Source: Epiperipatus broadwayi (taxonomy: Eukaryota > Onychophora > Udeonychophora > Euonychophora > Peripatidae). From it: DNA of 64,000 nt. Under the pieces are notes generated by a model, which searched no databases, had not been told where the DNA came from, and worked only from the letters and a program-made list of their open reading frames with translations. Location of the stretch: positions 21,762,750 through 21,826,749 of the forward strand of contig JAQFVV010012396.1 in assembly GCA_028023455.1 (NCBI GenBank). Reading direction: 5' to 3'. Positions 1-11,894 of this stretch are shown piece by piece. Numbering within the stretch: position 1 is the stretch's first letter; each line of letters opens with the position of its first letter. Position numbers and translations under genes: made by a program.

Positions 1-1639
1 TTTTTTCTAGATATATTAATTGTTGCAACTATGCAATCCAGAATAGAAATAATAATTGTAATTGCAAACCTTGGGAAAATTCAGTCTATTATTAGTCTGT
101 GCTTCAAATCTTAATTTCCAAAATAATTATTCTATCAAGTGGATTTAATGTTAAGTGTATATTATTAAAATTATTACCAGTAAAACTTTACTAATCTTTG
201 TATGCTACTTCACAAATGTGGCATGCCTAAATACAATGCTTTTGAGTTATGCATGAAATTTGGGCATTACTTGTTAAAATAATTCTGTACTGAATTTTAT
301 TCTTAAATATTATGGAATTATTTTCTTTAAAGTTATTATTGTTGTAATTATAATATTAATAAAGCTATCAAAATAATGCTGAATACAAAAATGTATAAAT
401 AACTAACTACCTTATAATATTAGTTTGAGATTTGGGTATAGATGTAATGTTTGTTGTTATATTTTGTATTGGAGATAAATTGCATTAAGTTAAATTAATT
501 TATAAATCCCATGAACCTATTATGTTTAACTTTATGTTTTTGTTGTCTTTATTCTCAGCCCTATGGTATTTGGTCATGAAACATCCTGAGTAGATAATTA
601 AATCACCAGGCAATTTTTACCTTCATTGTTATATAATTTAATGATTGCTATATCATGTAGCAAAGCAATCTTGTGGTATTAATAATTCTAAACTTTGTTT
701 GTTCATTGAGATTTGCTTCTAATTAAATATTGAAACTTTAATATATACTGTAAGCTAGACAGTATAGCTGATCATGCCATTAAGAAGTACAATGGTCAGA
801 TTTTATGAAGTTATGTACATGTGTAATATTGAAATGACTACTTGGTAATAAACTGGTCAAAATCATGTGTTCATTCAAGAAGACCCAGAATCCAAGCAAA
901 CGTACAGAAATCTTGCATGAGTGTGATACATGATTCTGGAATAATATTAAATATTAACCTATTTACCTGTGTTCCAAGGTCTATGATTATGTAAGCAATG
1001 CTTTTGAGGATACTAACAAGCTTTCTATTACTTCAGTGCCAGCAATGAGAACAGAAAGAGCAAAGACATTTAAAATCAACAATACTGAAATGATTGACCA
1101 ATAATCACAACAAAATATAATAATTACAGAATGCTCCAGCTATAGCTACAGTTTGGCTATTATAAGGAAGAATAAATTATTGAGCGTGGGTTGGCTAACT
1201 ATAAATTAATAAATTCTTCACCATTCACTTAATAATAATAAGTAGTTCCTGACTTATATCAACAAATTAAACAACAGCACAGATTATTGTCTGCCCTACT
1301 GTTGTTATTTTAGTTTAGATCCCATTGCTAATTTACTAGGCCAAAATGCTATTTACAGTTTTTGGATGTAGTATGCACCATCTCTTGGTCAATTTTGGTT
1401 GCACTTTCTTCATTTTAGGTTTATTTTATAGAAAATTCAAAATGTAAAATTGTAGTTCTAAAAACATTCGTATATAGCATTATATTTTGAAAAAAAAAAT
1501 CCATTTCTTTGCTGGCTATTGGTGCTTAGACCAGACTCTTTTCTCTGATTGGATGCCTGCCAAATCTGGAAATTGTGCTGTAGGCATTTCTAAATGACAA
1601 AGTCAGAAATGAAACCAAGGTGTTCTACATGCTCATAAT
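1..1639. other. AT-rich non-coding DNA, nothing recognised
   Basis: No open frame, RNA gene or repeat structure could be recognised here on either strand. The stretch is typical AT-rich background with short A and T runs. Confidence 0.6.
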
Positions 1640-2212
1640 TGATTTTGAAGTAAATAAATATATTTATTGTAATTTTTTACATTCATAAATAAAATTTTAC
1701 ATTATTTTATCATAATATAAAGTTTGATTCAGAAGATTTTAAATTTTACAAGAAAAATAAGCTTGCAAAAGTAATCACTTTTCAAGACTAGTTGTTGACA
1801 CCTAACAACTGTAATTTGAATAATAGGTGTTTCTAAAGAAATCAAAATAAATTTTTTTACACATTAGTATTTTGAAGTAAATAATTATATCTCTCATAAG
1901 TTTTACATTCATAAATAAGATTTTACATTACATTATCGAAATATAAAGTTTGATTCAAAAAATTTTTAATATTACAAGAAAAATACGTTTGGAGAAATGA
2001 TCAGTAATCAAAATAAGTATCACTAATTGACTGCAATTCAGAACTTAAAATGAAATATGGTATGCTTTAATATTTTGAAGTAAATAATTATATCTATCAT
2101 AATTTTTTACATTCATAAATATGATTTTACATTACTTTATCGAAATATAAAGTTTAATGCAAAACATTTTAAATATTACAAGAAAAATAAGCATGGAAAA
2201 TGATAGCTCTTC
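1640..2212 (+). repeat. Three-copy tandem repeat, unit about 200-230 bp
   Basis: Three copies of the same unit start near 1641, 1869 and 2071. Each opens with ATTTTGAAGTAAATAA, passes through a shared ACATTCATAAATA block and an ATAAAGTTT block, and ends with TTACAAGAAAAATA. Spacing is 228 and then 202 bp. The copies differ at many sites, so the duplication is old. No coding potential is visible. Confidence 0.85.
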
Positions 2213-3097
2213 AGAAAAGTAAATTATGTTGGCAGCTACAGATTGAATAATGACACCACGGATACACAGATTGGTTGAAATATAATTCTTTTGTTTTACC
2301 ACTGGTTATTTTTTAAACATTTTTTCTTATATTTTTCTTCAGTGATTAACATTATTTTTAATTTTTCATTACATTTAACCAATTTGAATCTGAAATTATT
2401 CAATTTTTAGAAGCTGAATTAAAAAATTCTGTGTATTTTAGATTAATCTTTTAACAATAGAAACTGACTGGAAATGAAACTAACGAATAATATTGTTCTC
2501 AGATTTAAATAGTGGACCAATACAAAAATTAGACAAAGATTAAATAAGATGAAGGAATCAGTTAAAGGGTTTAACTGTTATTTTTTATTAATGGATTCAT
2601 GTCTGGATTAGCGTGTGTTTTCTCCAGTTTTATATTATTAGTAATTTATCTTTAAACATTTTAATTTGTTAGAATAAAAATATTTATTTCTAATATCAAC
2701 TTTTCATTGTATGTTATTGATGATTATTATTAAATTTATTAATATTAGTTTAGTAAGATTTGAAAATATAATTTACCTTTGCCAATATGTGTTGACTAAG
2801 CTCCAATAATAATAATATCTAGAAAATAACTCTAGTTACAGTAAAATATGACACCGATTCTTTTAAAATCATTTTTCTTTTTAATTTCAGTGGATTCTTA
2901 TATAAATTGTGGTACCTTTATAAAATAAATAAAAGCTGATTCCATCGATAGCATAATCATAACAATTACTAGGTAGAGTTGATCAAGAAATATAGTTATG
3001 TTTTTAGAAATAGGAATAAAACTTTCTTGTTTTTTCCATAACTTGATCAACTCATACATTTTATGTGTAACAGAGACCTAGTTAGATGGGCAAAATG

Positions 3098-3099
<2 letters not shown>
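2213..3099. other. AT-rich non-coding DNA with one small inverted repeat
   Basis: Nothing is coded. A 12-bp inverted repeat (GAGTTGATCAAG and CTTGATCAACTC, about 2974-2985 and 3041-3052) encloses roughly 55 bp. It could be a very short miniature element, but no target duplication was recognised. Confidence 0.4.

Positions 3100-3193
<94 letters not shown>
3100..3193. repeat. (TA)n microsatellite, about 94 bp
   Basis: Uninterrupted TA dinucleotides. The left flank is TGCTT and the right flank is ATGACAA, flanks that recur around the second long TA tract at 39,030-39,122. Confidence 0.97.
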
Positions 3194-3195
<2 letters not shown>

Positions 3196-5184
3196 CAAGT
3201 TACATAAATGAATCTAAATATTGGGTTAATATATAATATCCAATATAAATATAAATATTGGGTTTAATACATAATTGAGTAGTTAGTGTATAAAATTTGG
3301 TTGGGGTGGTTAATATGACAAGTTGTAGAATAATTTAATCACATAAACAATAGTAAATTATAAATGAATCCTCATAAGAATATCATGAACTTACACATAA
3401 CATATTTTATTGCAACTTTCTACATACAAGTAATAGTTCATGAGGTGTGATTTTAAAAGCATGCATGATCACAATTCTATTAGATTTGGGAAAACACCTC
3501 AAATGGGTCAGCCAAAATGAAGACTGCAATTACATAATTAGACTCAATATTTAAATAGCATGAGTTATGAAGAGCACATGATTATGTCTATGGATAGCAT
3601 TTCAGGTTTATAAATAAATCAATATTAATCAAGATGGTATTACATTATAATTTAAAATTGCTTAAATGAACGAGGTCACTAAAGACACTCTGGGTGGCTG
3701 TGTTAAATTTGCACAGGAGTGAGAGTATGCCTGCATGACAGCCAAAACATATCTGTGAAAATAGTGGCACAAGTTAGCATTTTGGGGCAGTTCATCCATA
3801 TTTTCTCATATGCCTCCAATAGATTCTCAGTAGGAAAAACATCTACCTTGATGAAAAATGAGGAATGGCTAGGCATTCTGAAGATTCCAAGGTGCATTGC
3901 AAAGCCAGAAATCAATGAATTAAATGATTGTAATAATACCTTCATAACACCTATAATGTATAGATAATTCATATCATTAACAACTACGTCAAACTAATTA
4001 GTACCTGTTTAATATAATATGATAACTGACACAATGAAATGCATAAATGCAAACCATCCCCAGGCAGTTAAACAATGCTGAATAAAATATAAATTAGGTC
4101 AGAATCTCAAAACGAACGGGAATAAATTGCTTTCCCACATTTTAAAAATAAGATTAATGCATGTAATATTGACATAGTAATTATAAAATAAAACCACAGA
4201 TTCACACACATGCAGATAAGACATTAAATATAAAATTCACTTCTGGTAGGTTTCATCAAAATAAATTTGCCAAACATAATTCAATAATTATATGAGGATT
4301 TAATTTATCGTTAATGAGGGTAGCTGAGTACAGCATTAAAACTTGACCTGTCATTTAAATAGTAAACAATATTATATGAAATAATCGATACCAAACCTAA
4401 CAATGTTTTAGAATCATTAATTTTCAAGCAAAATCTACATCTCCAACAATTCAATAGGAGAAAACTATGAATAGTAGAGCTCAAACTTACTCGATAGTGT
4501 TGGATACCAACTTGGCATATTAAAAATAGATCAAAATAACAACTAAAGAGAAAATAAATTTCAATCTAGATTGCTGCACCAAATTTAACACAAAATTAAT
4601 ACAGCTTTAAATTAAATTGTATAGACATTAATTAACATTTTACAGAATAGTCTTGAGGAAATAAATAAAAGAAACCTTATAAATAATGTTTTAAATAATA
4701 TGATAAATTAATAGAGTTCAATAGTTGATGGCAATGTAGACATTTACCTTGGTGAACTTATTGACATGAAGCAGGTGGTCAGTGGATCATGATCATATAC
4801 TGATTTTGCTGGAAACAGACATCAGTTGATAATTAAAGTTCACATTCAGGCAAGCATTCTCTTTGAACAGTTCACATAATTGGGCCTAGTTGTTTCAGGC
4901 TTCGGCATCATGAGTGGAAAGACGACAGTCTCAGGGGCATGGGGAATCAAATGGACATTTCCTTTATCCTCGCATAATTTATTTCACAAATTAAACTAGC
5001 ATGAACTTTGTTAGCACTCTAACAAGAAAATCAAAGAAAAGCTCAACTAATAGCCAAAATTTCAACTATTTATACATAATATGATCCTTTGTTTCTCTTA
5101 CATTTTTTCTTTAGATGCTAAATCTGATTAAATTCTTGCCAGCCATTGTCTCAATCTCAATACACTTGGTTATATTTTAAATAA
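3194..5184. other. AT-rich DNA with GC-richer patches of unknown nature
   Basis: Patches at about 3690-3970 and 4760-4940 are less AT-rich than their surroundings. The first is open for more than 80 codons on both strands, but neither translation resembles a known family and open frames on both strands argue against real coding. Both patches are probably old retroposon remnants. Confidence 0.4.
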
Positions 5185-5385
5185 ACCCACGTTTCCATAT
5201 ATGTTAATGGAAAACCGATCAATTAGCAAAGTGAAATTTAAATAAATAATCTTTTGTCCTTATAAAGTTTTATACATTTTTTAAAAGTATATTCCCATAT
5301 ATGGTAATGAAAAAAAACAATCGATTGGCGAAGTGAAATTTAAATAAATAATATTTTGTCCCTATAAAAATGTATACATTTTTAA
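5185..5385 (+). repeat. Two-copy tandem duplication, unit about 100 bp
   Basis: The block CCATATATG-TAATG...GTGAAATTTAAATAAATAAT...TTTTGTCC occurs at about 5193-5281 and again at about 5294-5381, with scattered differences. It is non-coding. Confidence 0.8.
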
Positions 5386-5493
5386 CAATAAGACACCAAC
5401 TCACTTAAATCACCAGATTTAACGATTATATTGTGACTCGTAAATATCTATTTTGCTTCATATAAAGCACTAGTAAAATTATTTTAAATATAC

Positions 5494-5545
5494 AAAATAT
5501 TATAAGTTACAAAATATTATAAGTTACAAAATATTATAAATTATA
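5494..5545 (+). repeat. 17-bp minisatellite, three copies
   Basis: The unit AAAATATTATAAGTTAC is repeated three times in succession, the last copy slightly changed, followed by a degenerate partial copy. Confidence 0.85.
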
Positions 5546-5699
5546 CAAATATTATACATTGATTTGTCTATACATATATGAATTAAATTGGCCAAAGAAA
5601 ACAAATTGTTTGATAATTTATCAAAATAGATGTCTATTTAATTTCCCACAACTATTTAAATTTTAGTAGAGATTCCCCCTCCCCCTAGATTCGTGTATA

Positions 5700-6300
5700 T
5701 ATATATATATGTCATCATCTATTGCTAGATGCTGGTGCTAACTACATGGATAAGTTGTGTTCAAATCCATGCTAGTGGTTATTCAATCAGCAACAGATGA
5801 AGCACAGATATGTATAATAATATTTACAGTTTCATAAACTGTTTGTTTGACTCTAAAAGAATTAAGGAACTCATCTATGCACTCTGGTTGCTTCGATGTG
5901 CCATTATTTTTGACCAGAGAGTACACTCAGTGAATCAAAAGCTATTGGTCATCCTAATTCACTCTCCCAAAACCAGAGATACCAAACTTGCCCCATCTCC
6001 ACTCCTCACAGACACTTGGGCAATCCTCCAACTCTCATCCTCTCAGCCTCTGTCATAGGACTCAATCATTCAAATGTTTGTGACCCATGCGGTGCTTGTT
6101 CAATGAAGACATGCATCTCAGACTGGCCTGGACTACACACCATTTCCCTTTTCCACTTCCCATTCCCTTTTTACATGTATCCTTCCCTTCTTACCATGTT
6201 GCTCCTGAAATTTCGATTTATCATATAATCACTCCCTTGTAAACCTTTTTCTAACTGTATTTGTATCTGTTTTTTTTTTTTTTTATGAATAAACTTTCAT
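5700..6300 (+). repeat. GC-richer retroposon-like island, unclassified
   Basis: The segment is clearly less AT-rich than its surroundings. It contains a GTTCAAATCC stretch near 5760 that matches a Pol III B box, and ends with a T run and AATAAA at about 6270-6295. Two short overlapping plus-strand frames (5810-6058 and 6016-6228) give translations without recognisable motifs. The layout suggests a retroposed fragment. I could not assign a family. Confidence 0.35.
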
Positions 6301-8239
6301 CACTGAGAAAAAAGAATTAAGAAACTAGACCAATCTTACAAATGAGGTGCTAGTGGACTAATTTTCCCTGTGAAAAATTAAGAAAATTGTAAAACATTCC
6401 TATTCACCTGTAAGTATTGGTAAGCATTGAATGAATTGTATACAACTTTCTCCAATAAAGTGTTTTGTATTTGTATCACTTTATTGACCACATGCACAAT
6501 CATATCCCAATGTCAGATTATTTAAAGAGAACAAACAATAACATTTGTAATTATTCTGCAAATACTTTTGATTTTAGAAGTATGTTTATTGTATTCTAAT
6601 ATTTTGGTGTTTTGTTTTTTATATAATTGTTATTAATAATAAAGTAATTGTTACATTTATAATACAGTTGTCTGTCTTTACTGAAATCATTATCTTTTAT
6701 ACATTATAGAAAGAGAAATCATATTTCCACTTTGTTAAATTAATTTTCCTTGTTGAATGCATTTGCATCATTTATTATTTCCATCTCTAGTTATAATATA
6801 AAATTCAATAATGTATGGTGAGATATAACAGAATCCCTTTGATACCTTAATCATACTTAGGATAAGTTAATTATAATTTTAATTTTGTATTTCATTAAAT
6901 AAAATAATTTAATTAGATTTAGCTAAGAACCTTGAGAAAATTAATTAATTTGATCTTAACTTTAATCTGGGAATGAGAGGGTTAATTGCTAGCCATATCT
7001 GAATATAACCACTCATTTAATTTTGACTTAATCTTTATACATTAAACATTTTAATGCAGACTGTGCACATAAGGATACATTAAGCTTAGGTTGATAAATC
7101 CATAAACCCTAAGATAATTTAATCATTGTATTAATTAAACATGTCCCAATTTTACATAATAATTATTTATTATTGTTCTTAGAGGGATAAAACAAATTAT
7201 ATATGTTCATTTTAGCTTACTTTTCATAAAGGTACATTTAGTCTCAAAAACATTTCCACATAAACATACTCATTTCAACCCATTGTCTTATGTTCCTGCT
7301 CAATGATGTCCAGAGGTTTAAGATACAAACAATATATATTAATATAATGTAACTAATTACTTATACCCAAATGATATTAATCTACAGTCCATGGTATCCC
7401 ATCCTTTATGCAAACGTTTTGACTTTTATTTCCCAAATGAATAATTGTTTTATTCTCATTCTGATGTATCATTAAATATATCAGTAAGTATTGTAACAAA
7501 CAATTCAAATTACATGAGAAAAAAGAAACATTCAAAAAATCAATAACACAGATTATTATGTATATGCTTCAAATTTCCACTCCGAATATCTGAAAAATAG
7601 AATCCAAATAAAAAAAAATCATTGTGGCATTTCTAATTTAACTCCAAATTAAAAAAAAACATGAAAATACATAAACACACAAACAATCTTCAAATGTTGG
7701 GAGAAAAAATACTTTCTAACCTCTAAAAGTAGCCATTTTAATACATATTAGCTTTGCTATAAATGTATTTAAAATTTGTAACATTTACACCAATTCCATT
7801 ATAGTAATAGTAATTGTGGTATCTATATTTGAGAGATCAAATGAAGTTTGAACACTATCTAGCTTAAATGAATAAGGATGTAATCTTTGTGCTCCATAGT
7901 TACTTTGTAACAATGGTTATGGTCACAATATCCATATGAGCAAATTATTTATTAGTTATATACTGTGACAATTTACCCCTTTACTTTGGTGTCATTGATT
8001 AATATTAAGGTAAAAAAGTTAGACTGAAGATACTTAAACTTACTTTAGTGTCTTCAGTAAAAATTACAGTTAATTTAAGAATTATACATTGTATATTTCT
8101 AAAGATGAGATGCATAAATACATTAATGAATTATCTAGAAGAATGTTGCATGGTGATATGATTATGATGTGAAAAATTATCATATTTTTCTTTGTATTTT
8201 ATTTTAGAAAATCAATTTTCAAGCTTTCATTATAAAATA
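6301..8239. other. AT-rich non-coding DNA, nothing recognised
   Basis: No coding frame, RNA gene or repeat of note was seen on either strand. Confidence 0.55.
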
Positions 8240-8450
8240 TTGATATCTAGAGGGTTCGAACTCAGACTTTCACACAACCCTCAACTATCCACGCTAGCTC
8301 ATACTGCTTTTCACGAAATACATATATTGGTGATTGTTTGTCTTTTCGACATGTGTGTGATCAAGTGTGTAGCAATATGAGATAGTGTGGATAGTTAAGG
8401 GTCATGTGAATGTCTGAGTTCAAACCCCTATATATTACATATTGGAGTTC
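8240..8450. repeat. Family B fold-back fragment (head-to-head)
   Basis: A minus-sense fragment (about 8247-8310) with the B-box-like string GTTCGAACTC joins a plus-sense fragment (about 8308-8440) that starts inside the hammerhead at CACGAAATACATATATTGG and ends at GAGTTCAAACCCC. The CUGAUGA half of the ribozyme is missing, so this copy cannot cleave. The inverted arms match the other family B copies. Confidence 0.75.
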
Positions 8451-9419
8451 AGATATGAAAAAACCTGTACTGTAGAAAAAAAATTCATATATTAAAAATA
8501 TTGATCTATTTTAAGTAAAATATACAATAAACAACTTCAGATTAAATGAAATTTAATTATAGGATCAAATAAATTATCATTCTTTATATGAATATTTTCA
8601 AAATGATTACTTCTATTTATTATTATAGCAACTGTTTCTAAAAGTTATCATTCTTTGCAAGTAGAGTATTTGTAAAATTTATCACACCTCACTAAATAGG
8701 TTCAATAATGTGTACTATGATATAGAATGAATTACTACACTTAATTAAAATAATTTTATAAATAAAAGTTTTATTTAAATCAAAATAGAAACTTTTGTTT
8801 AATGAAGAGATTTCTTATACACAATCAGTTAAAGTAAAATATACATTATTAACCATATATATTGCATAAAATAAAAATTAATTCTTTACAAAACTACTTT
8901 AATAGTAAACTTTTTAATACGTTTCATTAATAAAATTCCAAAAGAACTGCTAAATTAATAAATTTAATTAAAATTTTGATGAAAGTTTTTTTTTTTTTTA
9001 AAAAAAGTGAAGTTTTAATACGATTACTAAATAAATCCAGTTTCTTATTAAAGAAATTAAATATTCTACTTAGTAAACACTAAAAATATTCATTAGAGAC
9101 TATATGTATAATGAAGTTATTAATATCAGTTAAAGAAAAAAGTGATTAAATGTATAGAACTTAATTCCCAGAAGACATTCTTTTTATTAGGGTTTATAAT
9201 TACCATAAAAGTATGGTATTTAATCTCCATTGTCTAAATTAAGACTAAATCTTTTTTTTTCCTTTTTGATTAGAATTCAAATTAATCCTTGAAATCCTAC
9301 CACATTTATGCTTTCTAATTTCATCATCATTAATTGTCTTCTAAATTTATTGAATAAAACTTATTGAAACTATATATAATTCATTACTATTTTCATTAAT
9401 CATTATTAACTGAAATACT
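8451..9419. other. AT-rich non-coding DNA, nothing recognised
   Basis: Only A and T runs and very AT-rich sequence are present. Confidence 0.55.
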
Positions 9420-9790
9420 GGCTTATTATATACCTGTATGAATATACGTAATAGGGTATATGAGCACAGACTTTCACACGACCCACAATTCATCGCTCTA
9501 TCTCATATCATTGATACATTTAAACACATATATGTCGAAAAGATAAATAATCACCAATATTCGTATTTCATGCTACAGCAGCAATCATCAGTTAGTCCAG
9601 ATTATCATCTCTACACATATATGCAATAAGTGTTCAGATATATATTAAGATAGCCAATCTTTATACTTTAATGGACAGGCTTCAATCCACTCCATACTCC
9701 AACTCTTCAACCGTCCATCCAATTAAAAATCTGATGATGGAACGCTCTAAAGCTATCCTTAATCACTATTATGTAATTGATTTAATATCT
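9420..9790 (-). repeat. Family B monomer, minus sense
   Basis: This is a nearly full unit read on the minus strand. It opens with the ATCATCAGATTTT block near 9735, continues through a hammerhead at 9553-9596, and ends in the block that reads GTGAAAGTCTGTGCTCATA near 9470. It matches the tandem units at 10.6-11.7 kb over its whole length but has diverged from them. Confidence 0.85.
9553..9596 (-). ncRNA. Hammerhead ribozyme, type I (family B)
   Basis: On the minus strand CUGAUGA is complementary to 9585-9591 and GAAA to 9566-9569. Stem II closes through UGC/GCA pairs. Stem I pairs ACUAA (9592-9596) with UUGGU (9553-9557). Stem III is minimal. The core is intact, the closing pair of stem II is U-U rather than G-C, and one stem III pair is changed, so activity may be reduced. 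Confidence 0.75.
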
Positions 9791-10230
9791 TATCATTATA
9801 ATTTATGAAAGGCAAATTTTAATATATATTAAACAATAGCGATTTTAAAATATCTTAAAAAAAATCAAAATGTAATATGACAAATTATTAGTCTTATTAA
9901 TTTCATCTTAGAAGAAAATTACGCAAACTAATAGAGTTTTTACTTTCTGAAGTAACATTCGTACATATAAATTGAATTGTGGAAATTTAAGTTTAGTACA
10001 ATTTATTACCACTAGAAGTATTACTAGTTTACGTTTATTACTTTATTCCCCTCGGAGAGTTCAAGCTTTCACCGGATATTATTTGAGTGATAAAAATTTA
10101 TTTTAAACTAAGACAAAATATTTCTTTAAACAAATAAAAATAATCAAAATTACTTACAGAAATTTTAAAATTTTATTTAAAAATAATGGAAATTTTTTTA
10201 TAAGTATATAACTTCTATTAAAATCGATAA
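9791..10230. other. AT-rich non-coding DNA, nothing recognised
   Basis: No coding or structural feature was recognised between two family B copies. Confidence 0.5.
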
Positions 10231-10574
10231 TTGAAACACAGACTTGTTATATACCTGTGTCTATATATATGTAATATAGGGTATATGAGCACAGACTTTC
10301 ACACAACCCATCACTCTCCACTCTATCTAATAACACTGATACACCTAAACACATATATGCTGAAAAGATAAATAATCACCAATATACCTATTTCATGCAA
10401 AACCAGCAATCATCAGTTGGTCCAGACTATCATCTTTACACACATATATAGTATAAGTGCTCAGATATATATTAAGATAGACAATCCTCATAGTTTAATG
10501 GACAGGCTTCAATCTACTCCACACTCCAACTCTTCAATGGTCCATCCAATTGAAAATTTGATGAAGGAATGCTT
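10231..10574 (-). repeat. Family B monomer, minus sense
   Basis: Minus-sense unit adjoining the plus-sense tandem array. Together they form a head-to-head arrangement. It carries a complete hammerhead at 10,378-10,421. Confidence 0.85.
10378..10421 (-). ncRNA. Hammerhead ribozyme, type I (family B)
   Basis: Minus strand: stem I 5' strand ACCAA (10,417-10,421), CUGAUGA (10,410-10,416), a 15-nt stem II hairpin, GAAA (10,391-10,394), an 8-nt stem III, A at the cleavage position (10,383) and UUGGU (10,378-10,382). Stem I pairs perfectly over five positions. The stem II closing pair is U-U. Confidence 0.8.
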
Positions 10575-11060
10575 ATATATATATATAATATAGGGTATAT
10601 GAGCACAGACTGTTTTAGCATGAAATACGTATATTGGTGATTATTTATCTTTTCAGCATATATGTGTTTAGGTGTATCAGTGTTATTAGATAGAGTGGAG
10701 AGTGGTGTGAAAGTCTGTGCTCATATACCCTATTTACATATATAGGCACAGGTATATAACAAGTCCGTGTTTCAGTTATTACATTATAAGAGATGTCTGC
10801 CCATCCTTGCATATGTATTAAATGGATTATATCCTGTACATGTGGGGTTCAGATTGACCTTAAGTCAACATGGGTGTGACAAAAATCTCGGCCTCAGGGT
10901 GGCCTTTGAGCATTCCATCATCAGATTTTCAATTGGATGGACCATTGAAGAGTTGGAGTGTGGAGTAGATTGAAGCCTGTCCATTAAACTATGAGGATTG
11001 TCTATCTTAATATATATCTGAGCACTTATACTATATATGTGTGTAAAGATGATAGTCTGG

Positions 11061-11104
11061 ACCAACTGATGATTGCTAGTTTAGCATGAAATATGTATAT
11101 TGGT
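11061..11104 (+). ncRNA. Hammerhead ribozyme, type I (family B, tandem unit 1)
   Basis: Stem I ACCAA (11,061-11,065) pairs perfectly with UUGGU (11,100-11,104). CUGAUGA is at 11,066-11,072. Stem II (11,073-11,087) pairs UGCU with AGCA around a short loop. GAAA is at 11,088-11,091. Stem III is the self-complementary AUAUGUAU (11,091-11,098). The cleavage nucleotide is A11,099. All conserved core bases are present. The weak point is the U-U closing pair of stem II. Confidence 0.85.
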
Positions 11105-11528
11105 GATTATTTATTTTTTCAGCATATATGTGTTTAGGTGTATCAGTGCTATTAGATAGAGTGGAGAGTGGTGTGAAAGTCTGCGCTCATATACCCTATA
11201 TTACACATATATAGACACAGGTATATAACAAGTCTGCGTTTCAGTTATTACATTATAAGAGATGTCTGCCCGTCCTTGCATATATGTTAAATGGATTATG
11301 TCCTGTACATGTGGGGTTCAGATTGACATTAGGTCAACATGGGTGTGACAAGAATCTCGGCCTCAGGGTGGCCTTTAAGCATTCCTTCATCAAATTTTCA
11401 ATTGGATGGACCATTGAAGAGTTGGAGTGTAGAGTAGATTGAAGCCTGTCCATTAAACTATGAGGATTGTCTATCTTAATATATATCTGAGCACTTATAC
11501 TATATATGTGTGTAAAGATGATATCTGG

Positions 11529-11572
11529 ACCAACTGATGATTGCTGGTTTAGTATGAAATACGTATATTGGT
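11529..11572 (+). ncRNA. Hammerhead ribozyme, type I (family B, tandem unit 2)
   Basis: Same fold as the copy 468 bp upstream: ACCAA (11,529-11,533), CUGAUGA (11,534-11,540), stem II 11,541-11,555, GAAA (11,556-11,559), palindromic stem III AUACGUAU (11,559-11,566), cleavage after A11,567, UUGGU (11,568-11,572). One stem II pair is G-U. Confidence 0.85.
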
Positions 11573-11894
11573 GATTATTTAGCTTTTCAGCATATATGTG
11601 TTTAGGTGTATCAGGGTTATTAGATAAAGTGGAGAGTGGTGGGTGGTGTGAAAGTCTGTGCTCATATACCTATATTAAAATCGATAATAAAAATAACTAA
11701 ACTTAAAACGTTTTATTATTATTATCAGCGTTTGTTTACAATCTAAAGACTGAATTCTGTTTCATCTACATTTTCTATTCTATGTTAATGCTATCTAACT
11801 TTGTATCTAAATGATATAAGGAACTTCATTATTTTTTCATATAACTCCAAATTTAACATGCTAGAGTAAACTATAAATATTTGAAGTACCGGCA

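Larger units (their letters stand above)
10575..11690 (+). repeat. Tandem array of family B, period about 468 bp, retrozyme-like
   Basis: Equivalent positions of the repeat occur at 10,615, 11,081 and 11,549, giving steps of 466 and 468 bp and nearly identical units. The first unit lacks the CUGAUGA half of its ribozyme. The second and third hammerheads (11,061-11,104 and 11,529-11,572) are complete. A transcript of the array cleaved at both sites would release 11,100-11,567, 468 nt, with ends suited to circularisation. Each unit also holds a strong hairpin around GGCCTCAGGGTGGCC. Short open frames here (such as 10,767-10,973) look fortuitous. Tandem HHR units of this length are the hallmark of metazoan retrozymes (known biology); the match is made here from structure only. 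Confidence 0.85.

Noticed and set aside
3703-3972. Open frames of more than 80 codons on both strands
   Set aside because: Overlapping open frames on opposite strands without any motif, splice signal or neighbour suggest chance or an old retroposon.
10540-10575. Second ribozyme core starting at CTGATGATGG or TTGATGAAGG on the antisense strand of family B
   Set aside because: There is no GAAA after the following hairpin and no stem I complement.
10767-11065. Short open frames within the family B array
   Set aside because: They lie inside a ribozyme-bearing repeat, differ between copies and have no coding signature.
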